Shown here: in pieces, positions 41,079 to 51,483 of the stretch
Numbering within the stretch: position 1 is the stretch's first letter
How the letters are laid out: every line of letters starts with the position of its first letter
Assembly (NCBI GenBank): GCA_030066735.1
Contig: JASJBB010000005.1
Coordinates: 43,740 to 107,739, forward strand
DNA length: 64,000 nucleotides
Source: Woeseiaceae bacterium
GTDB lineage: Bacteria; Pseudomonadota; Gammaproteobacteria; Steroidobacterales; Woeseiaceae
Direction: 5' to 3'
Notes under the pieces: model-generated
Told to the model about the DNA's origin: nothing
The model's database searches: none
The model's input: the letters and a program-made list of their open reading frames with translations, nothing else
Position numbers and translations under genes: made by a program

Positions 41079-41127
41079 GTCGCCCACTGGGGCGGACCAG
41101 TGAATTCGCCCGCCGGGGCGGGCTCTT
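41079..41127. repeat. Two adjacent copies of short GC palindromic repeat between purH and purD
   Basis: GTCGCCCACTGGGGCGGACC and TTCGCCCGCCGGGGCGGGCTCTT. Confidence 0.6.
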
Positions 41128-41139
41128 ACAAGGGTTCAG

Positions 41140-42426
41140 ATGAAGGTATTGGTGATAGGCAGCGGTGGGCGCGAACACGCGCTGGCGTGGAAGTGCGCTC
41201 AGTCCGACGCCGTCAGCGAGGTGCTCGTCGCGCCCGGCAATGCCGGCACGGCGCGCGAGGCCGGGGTCCGCAACGTGCCTGTCTCATCTGATGACATCGA
41301 GGCCCTCGCCGAACTGGCAACGAGCGAGTCGGTGGACCTGACTATCGTCGGGCCGGAGGCGCCGCTCGTCGCCGGCATCACGAACCGTTTCGAAGAGCTG
41401 GGCCTGTCCTGCTTCGGTCCCAGCGCCGCGGCGGCCCAGCTTGAAGGATCGAAGGCGTTCACCAAGGATTTTCTTGCGCGCCACGGCATTCCCACGGCCG
41501 ACTACCGGAATTTCTCTGAACTCGAACCAGCGCTTGCCTACATTCGCGAACAGGGCGCGCCGATCGTGATCAAGGCGGACGGCCTGGCGGCCGGCAAGGG
41601 TGTCATCGTCGCGACCAGCCTCGAAGAGGCCGAACAGGCGGCCACGGATATGCTGGCGGGGAACAGGTTCGGCGAGGCGGGCGCGCGCATCGTCGTCGAG
41701 GAGTTTCTCGACGGCGAGGAAGCCAGCTTCATTGTCATCACGGATGGCAGCAACGTGTTACCGATGGCTACCTCGCAGGACCACAAGGCGCGCGACGAGG
41801 GTGACGTGGGCCCCAATACCGGCGGCATGGGCGCGTATTCGCCCGCACCGGTCGTGACGGCCGGCGTCGAACAGCGCATCATGGATCAGGTCATCACGCC
41901 GACCCTGGCTGGCATGAAGTCCGACGGCAATAACTACGTCGGATTCCTCTACGCCGGGCTGATGATCACGCCCGATGGCACACCGAAGGTCATCGAGTTC
42001 AATTGCCGCTTCGGCGACCCCGAGACCCAGCCCATCATGGCCCGTCTCGAGTCGGACCTCGCAGCATTGTGCAAGACGACGCTCGAAGGCGGCCTGGGCG
42101 ATGCAACGGCTGACTGGGACGAGCGCGCCGCGCTCGGCGTTGTCATGGCGGCCGGTGGGTATCCCGGCAGCTATGCCAAGGGTAAACGCATCAGTGGACT
42201 CGACGCGGCCGACAGCGACGACCAGAAAGTGTTTCACGCGGGCACCGCGGAATCCGGTGGCGACATCGTGACGAGCGGCGGACGCGTCCTGTGTGTCGTC
42301 GGGCTCGGGGACTCCGTTCAGGCAGCCGCGCAGGCCTCGTATGACGCGGTCTCGAAGATCAGCTGGGGCGACGCATACTTCCGCAGGGACATCGGCCACC
42401 GCGCGATCGCCAGAGAGCAGGACTGA
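41140..42426 (+). CDS. purD: Phosphoribosylamine--glycine ligase
   Basis: MKVLVIGSGGREHALAWK; KADGLAAGKGVIVA; QDHKARDEGDVGPNTGGMGAYSP. Confidence 0.98.
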   Translation: MKVLVIGSGGREHALAWKCAQSDAVSEVLVAPGNAGTAREAGVRNVPVSSDDIEALAELATSESVDLTIVGPEAPLVAGITNRFEELGLSCFGPSAAAAQLEGSKAFTKDFLARHGIPTADYRNFSELEPALAYIREQGAPIVIKADGLAAGKGVIVATSLEEAEQAATDMLAGNRFGEAGARIVVEEFLDGEEASFIVITDGSNVLPMATSQDHKARDEGDVGPNTGGMGAYSPAPVVTAGVEQRIMDQVITPTLAGMKSDGNNYVGFLYAGLMITPDGTPKVIEFNCRFGDPETQPIMARLESDLAALCKTTLEGGLGDATADWDERAALGVVMAAGGYPGSYAKGKRISGLDAADSDDQKVFHAGTAESGGDIVTSGGRVLCVVGLGDSVQAAAQASYDAVSKISWGDAYFRRDIGHRAIAREQD

Positions 42427-42430
42427 GCCC

Positions 42431-43627
42431 GTGATAACGGTCGGCGAAGCCCGCGAGGCGATCTTGGCCGCCATGCCGGCTTTCGAAGCCGAGACCGTAC
42501 CGGTCGAATCCGTCTGCGGCCGTGTGCTCCGGCAGAGCATTGTCGCCGAGCGCGACCAGCCGCCGTTCGACCGCGTCATGATGGATGGCATCGCGATCGC
42601 GTCGAGCGACTTCGACGCAGGCACGCGACGCTTTCCGATCCAGTCGACACAGGCCGCCGGCGACGCGCAACAATCCCTGGATGCCGGTCACTGCATCGAA
42701 ATCATGACCGGCGCGACTCTGCCGCACGGCGCCGATTGCATCGTGCCCGTCGAACGCATCTCGGTGACGGATAACGCCGCCACGCTCGAAACCGGCTACG
42801 TCGCCGAGGCCGGGCGATTCACTCACAGCCGAGGCTCCGATCACGAGCAGGGCGCCGAGCTGCTCCGTGCCGGCAAGCGCATCTCGCCGATGGACATCGC
42901 CATCATCCATTCGGCCGGCCTGACCGAGGTCGCGGTGAGCCGCTCGCCGTCGATCCGGGTTATTTCGACCGGCAACGAACTCGTGCCCGCCGGTGATCCC
43001 ATAGCCCCGCACCAGGTGCGCCTGTCGAACGGACCTGCCGTTATCGCCCTGCTACAACAGCACGGCTACACCGATTGCCGGCACGACCACCTCGTGGACG
43101 AACCCGAGCTGCTCGAGCAGCGCATCAGCGCGCACCTGGAGGCCGCCGATGTCCTGATCCTGTCCGGCGGAGTCTCGATGGGCAAGGCCGACTATGTGCC
43201 ACAGGTTCTCGGGAATCTCGGGGTCGATCTCGTCTTCCACAAGATCAGTCAGCGGCCCGGCAAGCCGATGTGGTTCGGAATGGGACCAGGGGGCCAGGCC
43301 GTGTTCGCACTACCGGGCAATCCGGTTTCGACGCTCGTGTGCGCCCGGCAGTATGTAGTGCCGGCACTGGCCAGGTCCTCCGGCCAGGTGACCGCGCAGC
43401 CGGAGTTTGCGGCGCTCGCCCGGGACGTCACTTTTAATCCGCATCTGACCTGTTTCCTGCCGGCACAGCTCATTTCCGGCACCAATGGCCAGGCGCTCGC
43501 GATGCCGGTGCCAACCAACACGTCGGGCGACTTCGCGGCGCTATCGGCAACCGATGGCTGCGTCGAACTGCCGCTCGAAGAGTCTGTCTTCCCGGCCGGC
43601 ACGACCGTCCGGCTGCACCGCTGGTAA
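42431..43627 (+). CDS. moeA: Molybdopterin molybdenumtransferase MoeA
   Basis: MMDGIAI, IMTGATLPHGADCIVPVE, ISTGNELV, SGGVSMGKADYV, ALPGNPVST. Confidence 0.95.
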   Translation: MITVGEAREAILAAMPAFEAETVPVESVCGRVLRQSIVAERDQPPFDRVMMDGIAIASSDFDAGTRRFPIQSTQAAGDAQQSLDAGHCIEIMTGATLPHGADCIVPVERISVTDNAATLETGYVAEAGRFTHSRGSDHEQGAELLRAGKRISPMDIAIIHSAGLTEVAVSRSPSIRVISTGNELVPAGDPIAPHQVRLSNGPAVIALLQQHGYTDCRHDHLVDEPELLEQRISAHLEAADVLILSGGVSMGKADYVPQVLGNLGVDLVFHKISQRPGKPMWFGMGPGGQAVFALPGNPVSTLVCARQYVVPALARSSGQVTAQPEFAALARDVTFNPHLTCFLPAQLISGTNGQALAMPVPTNTSGDFAALSATDGCVELPLEESVFPAGTTVRLHRW

Positions 43628-43631
43628 GCGA

Positions 43632-44546
43632 TTGAACGTCCCCTACATCGACCATGATGCCGTCGCCGGCGTCCTGCGCATGCATGACCTGATTCCCTGC
43701 ATGCGCCAGGCGATGATCGATTTCTCGGCGGGGCGCATCCAGCAGCCTGCGCGACGCATCATGGAAGTCAGCGAGCACGGCGGTTACTTTGGCGGCATGC
43801 CGGGCGTCAGTCCCGGCGCAATGGGCGCCAAGCTGGTTGCGTTCTACCCGCGTAACGCCGACAAGGGCCTCGAGACTCACATGGCGCTGATCGCGTTGCT
43901 CGACCCTGCGACCGGCCGGCCGCTCGTCACGATGGATGGCGGGCTGATCACCAAGATGCGCACCGCGGCCGTCACCGCGGCATTCGTCGATGCCGTGGCC
44001 GCGCCGGGCGTTGCGTCGCTGGCCGTCCTCGGGGCCGGCGCACAGGCTGAAAGTCATCTCGAGGCGTTGTCGCTGGTCCGTGAATTTAGCGATGTCCGCA
44101 TCTGGAACCGGGCGCCGCAACGGGCTGCTGCACTTGCCGATTCGGTCGGCGGCCGCGCCTTGAGCGCCGAGGAAGCGGTGCGTGGCGCCGATGTCGTCAT
44201 TGCGGCAACCGGCGCCTCCGAACCGGTGCTCAGCGGCGATTGGATAAAGGCCGGCGCCACGGTCGCGTCGGTCGGTTGGTCCGGCCCCGATGGCAGTGAA
44301 CTCGATGCGGCCACGATGGCGAACACGGTCATTGTGGATTCCCGCGAAGGCGCGCTCGTCGAATCGGGCAATGTGCGCCGCTGGAACGCCGAAATCCGGG
44401 CCGAACTGGGCGAGATCCTCGACGGTAACGCCACCGTCGAAGCATCGGAAACCGTCGTTTTCGAGTCGATCGGGATGGCCTGCCAGGACCTGGCAGCCGC
44501 GGCGCTCGTCATGAGCAAATTGCACCTCGGAGAGAGGTCAAAATAG
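43632..44546 (+). CDS. Ornithine cyclodeaminase / mu-crystallin family protein
   Basis: GGLITKMRTAAVTA, LAVLGAGAQAESHLEAL, VIAATGASEPVL, ASVGWSGPDGSELD; TTG start. Confidence 0.9.
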   Translation: MNVPYIDHDAVAGVLRMHDLIPCMRQAMIDFSAGRIQQPARRIMEVSEHGGYFGGMPGVSPGAMGAKLVAFYPRNADKGLETHMALIALLDPATGRPLVTMDGGLITKMRTAAVTAAFVDAVAAPGVASLAVLGAGAQAESHLEALSLVREFSDVRIWNRAPQRAAALADSVGGRALSAEEAVRGADVVIAATGASEPVLSGDWIKAGATVASVGWSGPDGSELDAATMANTVIVDSREGALVESGNVRRWNAEIRAELGEILDGNATVEASETVVFESIGMACQDLAAAALVMSKLHLGERSK

Positions 44547-44652
44547 CGATTCCCGGCCAGATCTGGCAATCCGTGGAAGTCCCTAGAAGCCTGCATTTCC
44601 AACGTATTTAAAGCTTTCGCCAAGCGCGGATAATCCTTGACTGAAGCAGTAT

Positions 44653-44676
44653 ATCAGTAATTCCTAATTTACTGAT
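44653..44676. promoter_or_regulatory. Palindrome upstream of octaheme cytochrome gene
   Basis: ATCAGTAA-TTCCTAAT-TTACTGAT, 8-bp perfect arms, ~44 nt before the ATG. Confidence 0.45.
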
Positions 44677-44719
44677 TTGCAAGCTCCCCGCAAGAATTAA
44701 CCAACCTGAGGACACGGAA

Positions 44720-46366
44720 ATGAGAGATCCAAGAAGCAGAGAATATCGATTCTCGGCCTTCCTTGGCGTCGTCTGTATGGCATTCGCGTTAGGTGCATGC
44801 TCTGGCGATGATGGCAAGGATGGAGCCGATGGCATAGCTGGCGCTCCAGGCGTCGACGGCTCTGACGGCATTAGCTGCTGGGATCTCAATGAGAACGGCG
44901 TAGCCGATCCCAATGAAGATCTCAACGGCGACGGCGTCGTGGACGTGCTCGACTGCAACGCTCTCGCCAGCGGTGCATACCAGACAGCACAACTGCACGT
45001 CGGCTACTTCACCGAAAACACTTACGAGGGCACGCAGTCGTGCCTGAACTGTCACGGCCTGCTGGGTGAAGACCTGTTGACGAACGCCCACTTCACGTGG
45101 GAAGGCGTCTCGGCCAATATCACCGGCTTCGAAGGCGACGTTAACGGCAAGACCAACCTGATCAACAACTTCTGTATCGCTGTACCGACCAACGAAGGTC
45201 GCTGCACGCATTGCCATACTGGCTATGGTTGGGATGACAACACGTTTGCCTTCAACGATCCCGCAACGGTCGATTGCCTGATTTGCCACGACCAGTCCGG
45301 CACCTACAAGAAGGGCAAAACGACGGCCGGCCTGCCGGATCCCGCAGTTGATCTCGACATCGTTGCACGCAGCGTTGCGCTGAACGACGGCAAGCCCACG
45401 CGCCAGAACTGCACGTTCTGCCACGCCTTTGCCGGCGGCGGCGACAACGTCAAGCACGGCGACATCGCGATGAACCTGCTCGACACGACGCGCGACTTCG
45501 ATGTCCACATGGGCACCGACGGCGGCAACATGGACTGCGTAGACTGCCACCAGGTCATGCGCGTCAATGGCGACGGCGATCTGGTCGACCACGGTATCGG
45601 TGGCATGGCGTATCACTCGGTTGACGACGGCGAAATGAAGGGCTGCGTCGACTGCCATGGCAACCTCGCCGGTATCCACGTTGGCACCACGGTACAGCCG
45701 GTGACGGACCTCCACACCACGCTGGCATGCCAGGTCTGCCACATCCCGGCGATCGCACGTTCCACGTCGACGAAGACGGAGTGGTACTGGGCCGACGCTG
45801 GCCAGGATATCGATCCTGTTCCGACAGATCCTGCTACCGGACGTCCGCTTTACGACAAGAAGAAAGGCACGTTCGTTTGGGAGAACAACGTACGACCCGA
45901 ACTGCTGTACTTCGACGGCAAGTGGGACCGCATGATCATCAACAAGAACGACCAGTACACGGAACTGCCGGCTGTGCTGGGCGCACCTTCGGCCGACTAC
46001 ACGACGCCAGGCGCCATGATCTATCCGTTCAAGAAGATGGTCGGCAACCAGCCTGCCGATGCCGGGAACCAGACGATGCTCGTCCCGCACCTGTTCGGCA
46101 TGAAGGGCGGTCCCAACCCGTACTGGGTCCAGTTTGACTGGGATCTCTCGCTGACGGACGGCGCGAACTACACGGGCCAGACCTACACGGGCGCATTCGA
46201 ATTCGTCGACACCGTCATGTACCTGACGGTTAACCACGAAGTTGCCCCGAAGGAACAGGCCCTTGGTATGGATGCCGCCTGCGGTGACTGCCACTCGAGC
46301 GGCTTGATCGATTGGACAGGACTCGGCTGGAGCGACGACCCCGTACTGGGAGGTACAAGGCCGTAG
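44720..46366 (+). CDS. Octaheme c-type cytochrome, tetrathionate-reductase-family (OTR-like) lipoprotein
   Basis: Lipobox LGACSG; eight CXXCH motifs; LINNFCIAVPTNEGRCTHCHTGYGW and KKGTFVWENNVRPE typical of the OTR family. Confidence 0.9.
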   Translation: MRDPRSREYRFSAFLGVVCMAFALGACSGDDGKDGADGIAGAPGVDGSDGISCWDLNENGVADPNEDLNGDGVVDVLDCNALASGAYQTAQLHVGYFTENTYEGTQSCLNCHGLLGEDLLTNAHFTWEGVSANITGFEGDVNGKTNLINNFCIAVPTNEGRCTHCHTGYGWDDNTFAFNDPATVDCLICHDQSGTYKKGKTTAGLPDPAVDLDIVARSVALNDGKPTRQNCTFCHAFAGGGDNVKHGDIAMNLLDTTRDFDVHMGTDGGNMDCVDCHQVMRVNGDGDLVDHGIGGMAYHSVDDGEMKGCVDCHGNLAGIHVGTTVQPVTDLHTTLACQVCHIPAIARSTSTKTEWYWADAGQDIDPVPTDPATGRPLYDKKKGTFVWENNVRPELLYFDGKWDRMIINKNDQYTELPAVLGAPSADYTTPGAMIYPFKKMVGNQPADAGNQTMLVPHLFGMKGGPNPYWVQFDWDLSLTDGANYTGQTYTGAFEFVDTVMYLTVNHEVAPKEQALGMDAACGDCHSSGLIDWTGLGWSDDPVLGGTRP

Positions 46367-46392
46367 CAATACCCTGGTTAGCTTGAGTCCGG

Positions 46393-46425
46393 AGCGCCCG
46401 CGGTTCCCGCGGGCGCTTTTTTTTT
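46393..46425 (+). terminator. Intrinsic terminator 3' of octaheme cytochrome
   Basis: AGCGCCCGCGG-TTC-CCGCGGGCGCT followed by T9. Confidence 0.95.
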
Positions 46426-46493
46426 GGTCCCGGTATCGGAATAATGACCAACCCTCTGAAGGAGGCCATTGTGATCCGGGGTTGCGGACAGTA

Positions 46494-48401
46494 ATGACAA
46501 CACGAATCCTGATATTTCTCATGACCATTGGGGTTGTGGCGTGCTCGCCGGGTAGCAGCACCGATCGTGACCCGGCGCTGGCCAAAGACCATTACTCGTT
46601 CGCCAACGTCGAGCAGTTCGTCACCGAGCAGATTGTTCTCAACCTGAACGTCGATTTCGAGGCGCAGGTCCTTAACGGGTCGGCGATGCTGTTTATGCGG
46701 CGAATCGACCCGGACGCCCGGGAAATCGTGCTCGATACGCGCGACCTGACCGTTGAAAACGTCGAATTTCTGGTTAGCCGAGGCAAGGAGTGGGACGAGA
46801 TACCCACCGAACACACCCTCGGCGAAACCGACGCGTTGCTCGGTACGCCGCTGACTATTTACGTCCCGGATTCGTTGGCCGATGCCGAGCATGTCGTGCC
46901 CGTCGTCCACTACCGGACCAGCCCGGAGTCCACTGCGCTGGGCTGGCTGCCGCCCGAACTGACGGCAGGTGGCGAACACCCGATGCTGTATTCGCAATCG
47001 CAGGCGATCCACGCCCGCAGCTGGATCCCGTTGCAGGATACGCCCGCCGTGCGATTTACCTATCTTGCACGCGTTCGTACCCCTCCCGGGCTGATCGCCC
47101 TGATGAGCGCCGAAAACGATCCGGACGTCGAACGAGACGGCGACTACTATTTTGAGATGCCGCAGCCGATTCCGTCCTACCTGATGGCGATCGCGGCAGG
47201 CAACCTGCACTTCGCCGCCCTGGGTGAAGACACGGGCGTCTACGCCGAGCCGGAATTGCTCGAGGCCTCGGCGTATGAGTTCGCCGATACCCAGGCCATG
47301 TTCGAGACGGCCGAGGCCATGTTCGGCCCCTATCAATGGGGCCGATACGACCTGCTGATACTGCCGCCGAGCTTTCCCTATGGCGGCATGGAGAATCCGC
47401 GCCTGTCGTTCCTGACGCCCAGCCTGCTGGCCGGTGACCGCAGCCTCGTATCGGTCGTGGCGCACGAGCTCGCCCACTCCTGGTCCGGCAATCTCGTCAC
47501 CAACCAGACCTGGCGCGACGGCTGGCTCAACGAAGGCTGGACCAGCTACCTCGAGTTTCGGCTGATGCAGGTAATCTACGACGAGGACCGCGCGGCCGAG
47601 GAAAACCTGCTCAACTACGAGGAGCTGCTGCTCAATTTCGAGCGAATCGACCCGAAGTACCAGGCCCTGGCGCCACGTATCACCGAACTCGACCCGGAGT
47701 CCGGGCAGGGGACGATCGCCTACCACAAGGGCAACCTGTTCCTGCAATACCTGGAACACGCCTATGGCCGCGAGATTTTCGACCAGTTCATCACCGATTA
47801 CTTCAGCGACTTTGCGTTCCAGGTGATCACGACTGAGGACTTTGTAGACTATCTCGACAAGCGCCTGCTCTCGGTGCACCACGGTATCCTCACGCGCGAG
47901 CAGGTGGAGCGCTGGATGTACGAACCCGGTCTGCCCGACGACGCCGTCTTACCGACTTCACGCAACCTGGACGATGCCGCGGAACTGGCAGCGATGTGGT
48001 CGCGGGGCGAACTTGATGCAGCTGAACTTCCGGTAACTGACTGGAGCGCACAGGCGACGATCCACTTTATCAACGCGCTGGACCCGGACCTGTCTACAGA
48101 GAAACTCGTCGAGATCGACAAGGCACTTGGTTTGAGCGACACGCAGAATGCCGAGATCGCGCGGACCTGGTTCATCCAGGTGGCGACGCGGCGGCACGAA
48201 CCCGCCTACGATCAGATGGCGGAGCACCTGCGCAAGTTCGGTCGCGTCCGGCTGATTCGCCCGATCTACGTGGCGCTGGCCGGGAATGGCAGCGACATGC
48301 AACTGGCCAGGGAATTGTTCAACGCCGCGCGCGGCGCCTATCACCCGATCGCCAATGCCTACATCGGCCCGGTTTTCGAGGACGATCCGGACGGCGAATG
48401 A
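46494..48401 (+). CDS. M1-family aminopeptidase (leukotriene A4 hydrolase-like) lipoprotein
   Basis: Lipobox VVACSPG; GGMENPRLSFLTPSLL, VVAHELAHSWSGNLVTN, WLNEGWTSYLE. Confidence 0.94.
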   Translation: MTTRILIFLMTIGVVACSPGSSTDRDPALAKDHYSFANVEQFVTEQIVLNLNVDFEAQVLNGSAMLFMRRIDPDAREIVLDTRDLTVENVEFLVSRGKEWDEIPTEHTLGETDALLGTPLTIYVPDSLADAEHVVPVVHYRTSPESTALGWLPPELTAGGEHPMLYSQSQAIHARSWIPLQDTPAVRFTYLARVRTPPGLIALMSAENDPDVERDGDYYFEMPQPIPSYLMAIAAGNLHFAALGEDTGVYAEPELLEASAYEFADTQAMFETAEAMFGPYQWGRYDLLILPPSFPYGGMENPRLSFLTPSLLAGDRSLVSVVAHELAHSWSGNLVTNQTWRDGWLNEGWTSYLEFRLMQVIYDEDRAAEENLLNYEELLLNFERIDPKYQALAPRITELDPESGQGTIAYHKGNLFLQYLEHAYGREIFDQFITDYFSDFAFQVITTEDFVDYLDKRLLSVHHGILTREQVERWMYEPGLPDDAVLPTSRNLDDAAELAAMWSRGELDAAELPVTDWSAQATIHFINALDPDLSTEKLVEIDKALGLSDTQNAEIARTWFIQVATRRHEPAYDQMAEHLRKFGRVRLIRPIYVALAGNGSDMQLARELFNAARGAYHPIANAYIGPVFEDDPDGE

Positions 48402-48811
48402 CCGGCACATCGCCCGTCCTTGTACTAGACTTAAGGGTGATGGAAAACACTCTCGAAGTTACGTTCGAGGGCGATCACGTCCTCGTGATTGCGAACGGCG
48501 ATAAAGACTATCGCTATATGGAACAGGTCTGGCGTGAAGTCACGATGGCTTGCGAGCAGCACGATTGCTACAACGTGCTCGGGCTCGCCGACACGCGAAC
48601 CCCCGTCGAGGCAGTAGAGGGCTACGACCTGCCCAACCTGTTCAGGGAGCTCGGCATCGGGCAGCACTACAGGATTGCCTGGGTCGAGAAGAACCAGGAC
48701 GCCCGTGACACGATTGAATTCGTGCAGACGGTGCTCGCCAACCGCGGCCTGCCCGGCCTGTTGTTCGATACCGAAGAAGAAGCCCGCGGGTGGCTGCTGG
48801 GGAACGGTTGA
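48398..48811 (+). CDS. Hypothetical protein, SpoIIAA/STAS-like
   Basis: 137 aa; 4-nt overlap with upstream gene; VMENTLEVTFEGDHVLVIANGDKDY. Confidence 0.6.
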   Translation: MTGTSPVLVLDLRVMENTLEVTFEGDHVLVIANGDKDYRYMEQVWREVTMACEQHDCYNVLGLADTRTPVEAVEGYDLPNLFRELGIGQHYRIAWVEKNQDARDTIEFVQTVLANRGLPGLLFDTEEEARGWLLGNG

Positions 48812-49242
48812 ACAGCTTCTACCGCCTCGCCGCGGACCTCGTTCTCTATCTGCACGTCAGCTTCGTCGTCTTTGTCATAGCTGGACTGCTGCTCATCGTC
48901 ACCGGTCATTTCGCCGGCTGGCGCTGGGTCCGCAACGGCTGGTTTCGCGTCGCGCATCTCGGCGCGATTGCGGTCGTCGTTTTGCAGGCCTGGCTGGGCG
49001 TGCTGTGCCCCCTGACCACGCTGGAAATGTGGCTGCGCTCAAAGGCCGGAGACGCGGTGTACCCTGGCGCGTTCATCGCGCACTGGGTCGAGCAAATTCT
49101 GTACTATGATGCTCCGGCGTGGGTATTCACCCTGTGCTATTCGGCGTTCGGTCTGCTCGTCCTGGCCAGCTGGATCTGGATACGTCCGCGACCCATAAAA
49201 AGAAACAAGGGGAGAAACGATGGAGATCTTCGCCAAGGTTAA
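48808..49242 (+). CDS. DUF2784-like integral membrane protein
   Basis: LADLVLYLHVSFVVFVIAG...LCPLTTLE..WLR; overlaps upstream ORF. Confidence 0.8.
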   Translation: MNSFYRLAADLVLYLHVSFVVFVIAGLLLIVTGHFAGWRWVRNGWFRVAHLGAIAVVVLQAWLGVLCPLTTLEMWLRSKAGDAVYPGAFIAHWVEQILYYDAPAWVFTLCYSAFGLLVLASWIWIRPRPIKRNKGRNDGDLRQG

Positions 49243-49309
49243 GAAAGGCATCGCGCTGTCGGCAGGTTGTTTTTTCATCAAGAAGTCGCATGCACCTGGC
49301 CCAGGCTAA
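49220..49309 (+). CDS. Possible 29-aa small ORF overlapping neighbours
   Basis: MEIFAKVKKGIALSAGCFFIKKSHAPGPG preceded by AAGGGGAG ribosome-binding-like sequence. Confidence 0.35.
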   Translation: MEIFAKVKKGIALSAGCFFIKKSHAPGPG

Positions 49310-49730
49310 CGTCGCCAGGATGCGGGCGCCCTATGACGACCCGCTGATGGCCGATTTCAAGGCACAACTCGATATCGTGAATGCCACGGCCGACGCCGCG
49401 CCGGGCTTCGTGTGGCGATTCGTCGAGGATGACGAGGACGGCCCCGAAATTGCCCGGGTTTTCGGCGCCGACAACGTGCTGTTCAATCTCTCGGTCTGGG
49501 AGTCGATCGGCGCGCTGGAGACCTGGGTCTACAGCGGCAAGCATCTCGACGTGGTGCGCAAGCGCACGAAATGGTTCGAGAAATCCGCGCGCTCGCCGAT
49601 GGTCCTGTGGTGGGTCGACGACGGCCACATCCCCACAATCGAAGAGGCCGGCAGCCGCTTCGAGGTGCTATGGAGAAATGGCCCCTCGCCGGGGGCGTTT
49701 ACGTTCGCAACGCGATTCGAGACCACCTAG
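49290..49730 (+). CDS. DUF3291-like protein
   Basis: MHLAQANVARMRAPYDDPLMADF...FNLSVWESIGALETWVYSGKH...WWVDDGHIPTIEEA. Confidence 0.82.
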   Translation: MHLAQANVARMRAPYDDPLMADFKAQLDIVNATADAAPGFVWRFVEDDEDGPEIARVFGADNVLFNLSVWESIGALETWVYSGKHLDVVRKRTKWFEKSARSPMVLWWVDDGHIPTIEEAGSRFEVLWRNGPSPGAFTFATRFETT

Positions 49731-49735
49731 AAGTC

Positions 49736-51160
49736 TTACTTCTTCATCGCCTCGAAGAACTGCGAGTTGGTCTTGGTGTCCTGCATCTTGTTGAGCAGGA
49801 ACTCCACCGCGGCGAGCTCGTCCATCGGGTGCAGGACCTTGCGCAGGACCCACATCTTCTGCAGCTCGGCGGGGTCGGTCAGCAACTCTTCCTTGCGGGT
49901 GCCGGAACGGTTGATGTTGATGGCCGGGAAGACACGCTTTTCGGCAATGCGGCGATCCAGGTGGATCTCCATGTTGCCCGTGCCCTTGAATTCCTCGTAA
50001 ATGACCTCGTCCATCTTCGATCCGGTATCGACCAGCGCCGTCGCGAGGATTGTCAGGCTGCCGCCCTCCTCGATATTGCGCGCCGCGCCGAAAAAGCGCT
50101 TCGGCCGGTGCAGTGCGTTCGCATCCACACCGCCCGTCAGGACTTTGCCCGATGACGGTACAACCGTGTTGTAAGCACGCGCCAGGCGTGTGATCGAATC
50201 GAGCAGGATCACGACGTCGCGCTTGTGCTCGACGAGGCGCTTGGCCTTCTCGATGACCATCTCGGCTACCTGCACGTGGCGGCTGGCGGGTTCGTCAAAC
50301 GTCGACGACACGACCTCGCCGCGCACGGTGCGCTCCATCTCGGTGACTTCCTCGGGCCGCTCGTCGATGAGCAGCACGATCATGTCGACCTCGGGCGAGT
50401 TGGCGGCGATGGCCGACGCGATGTTCTGCAGCAGGATCGTCTTACCGGCTTTGGGCGGGGAGACGATCAGGCCGCGCTGGCCCTTGCCGATCGGCGCCAC
50501 CATGTCGATGATGCGCGCGGTCAGGTCTTCGGTGCTGCCCGTGCCTTGCTCGAGCTTCAGGCGCTCCGTCGGGAACAGCGGCGTCAGGTTTTCGAACAGG
50601 ACCTTCGTGCGCGCATTCTCGGGCGAGTCGTGGTTGATCTGCCCGACTTTCAGCAACGCGAAATAGCGCTCGCCGTCCTTCGGCGGACGAATCAGGCCCG
50701 AGACCGTGTCGCCAGTGCGCAATGCGAAGCGGCGGATCTGGCTGGGGCTGACGTAGATGTCGTCCGGTCCCGCCAGGTACGAGCCGTCCGAGGAGCGCAG
50801 GAAGCCGAAACCGTCCTGCAGGATCTCGAGAACGCCGTCGCCGTAGATGTCTTCACCATTGTCGGCATGCGCCTTGAGGATGGAAAAGATCATCTCCTGC
50901 TTGCGCTGGCGGGCGAGGCCCTCGAGCCCCAGCTCTTCGCCGAGCGTGACAAGATCGGCAGCCGGCCGACTCTTGAGGTCGGTCAGGCTCATCGCGTTCT
51001 TGCTGGCTTCCAGCTGCTCGGGCGGAATTACCTCGATATTCCCGTCATCGGGGAACTCGGTATGCTGTGGCCGCCTGCGACGACGGCGATTGCCGCCTTT
51101 ACTTTTGTTGCCGGACTTTTGTGGCCGGCTTTTTGCTTGATTACCCAAGTATCCTCTCAC
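49736..51160 (-). CDS. rho: Transcription termination factor Rho with Arg-rich N-terminal extension
   Basis: [14 protein letters not shown] core; [48 protein letters not shown] start overlaps trxA stop. Confidence 0.97.
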   Translation of the reverse strand: MRGYLGNQAKSRPQKSGNKSKGGNRRRRRRPQHTEFPDDGNIEVIPPEQLEASKNAMSLTDLKSRPAADLVTLGEELGLEGLARQRKQEMIFSILKAHADNGEDIYGDGVLEILQDGFGFLRSSDGSYLAGPDDIYVSPSQIRRFALRTGDTVSGLIRPPKDGERYFALLKVGQINHDSPENARTKVLFENLTPLFPTERLKLEQGTGSTEDLTARIIDMVAPIGKGQRGLIVSPPKAGKTILLQNIASAIAANSPEVDMIVLLIDERPEEVTEMERTVRGEVVSSTFDEPASRHVQVAEMVIEKAKRLVEHKRDVVILLDSITRLARAYNTVVPSSGKVLTGGVDANALHRPKRFFGAARNIEEGGSLTILATALVDTGSKMDEVIYEEFKGTGNMEIHLDRRIAEKRVFPAININRSGTRKEELLTDPAELQKMWVLRKVLHPMDELAAVEFLLNKMQDTKTNSQFFEAMKK

Positions 51161-51483
51161 AGATTAGAGTCCAGGAATTCAGTCAGCTGCGACTTGGAAA
51201 ACGCGCCGACCTTTTGCGCCTGTACGGCGCCGTCTTTGAATAGCATCAGGGTCGGAATGCTGCGAATGCCGAATTTGGCCGCAACATTCTGGCTTTCGTC
51301 GACGTTTAGCTTGACCACCGCCAGTTTGTCGGCGTACTCGGTCGCTGCCTCGTCGATGAACGGTGCAATCATCTTGCATGGGCCGCACCACTCCGCCCAG
51401 AAGTCGACAAGCACCGGCTTGTCGGAATTAACGACGTCAGCATCGAAATTGCTGTCATTGGTGTGCACGATATTGTCGCTCAC
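51157..51483 (-). CDS. trxA: Thioredoxin 1
   Basis: [20 protein letters not shown]; adjacent to rho. Confidence 0.97.
   Translation of the reverse strand: MSDNIVHTNDSNFDADVVNSDKPVLVDFWAEWCGPCKMIAPFIDEAATEYADKLAVVKLNVDESQNVAAKFGIRSIPTLMLFKDGAVQAQKVGAFSKSQLTEFLDSNL

Noticed and set aside
46230-47882. 550-aa minus-strand ORF opposite the M1 peptidase
   Set aside because: Shadow ORF crossing a strong terminator and two genes
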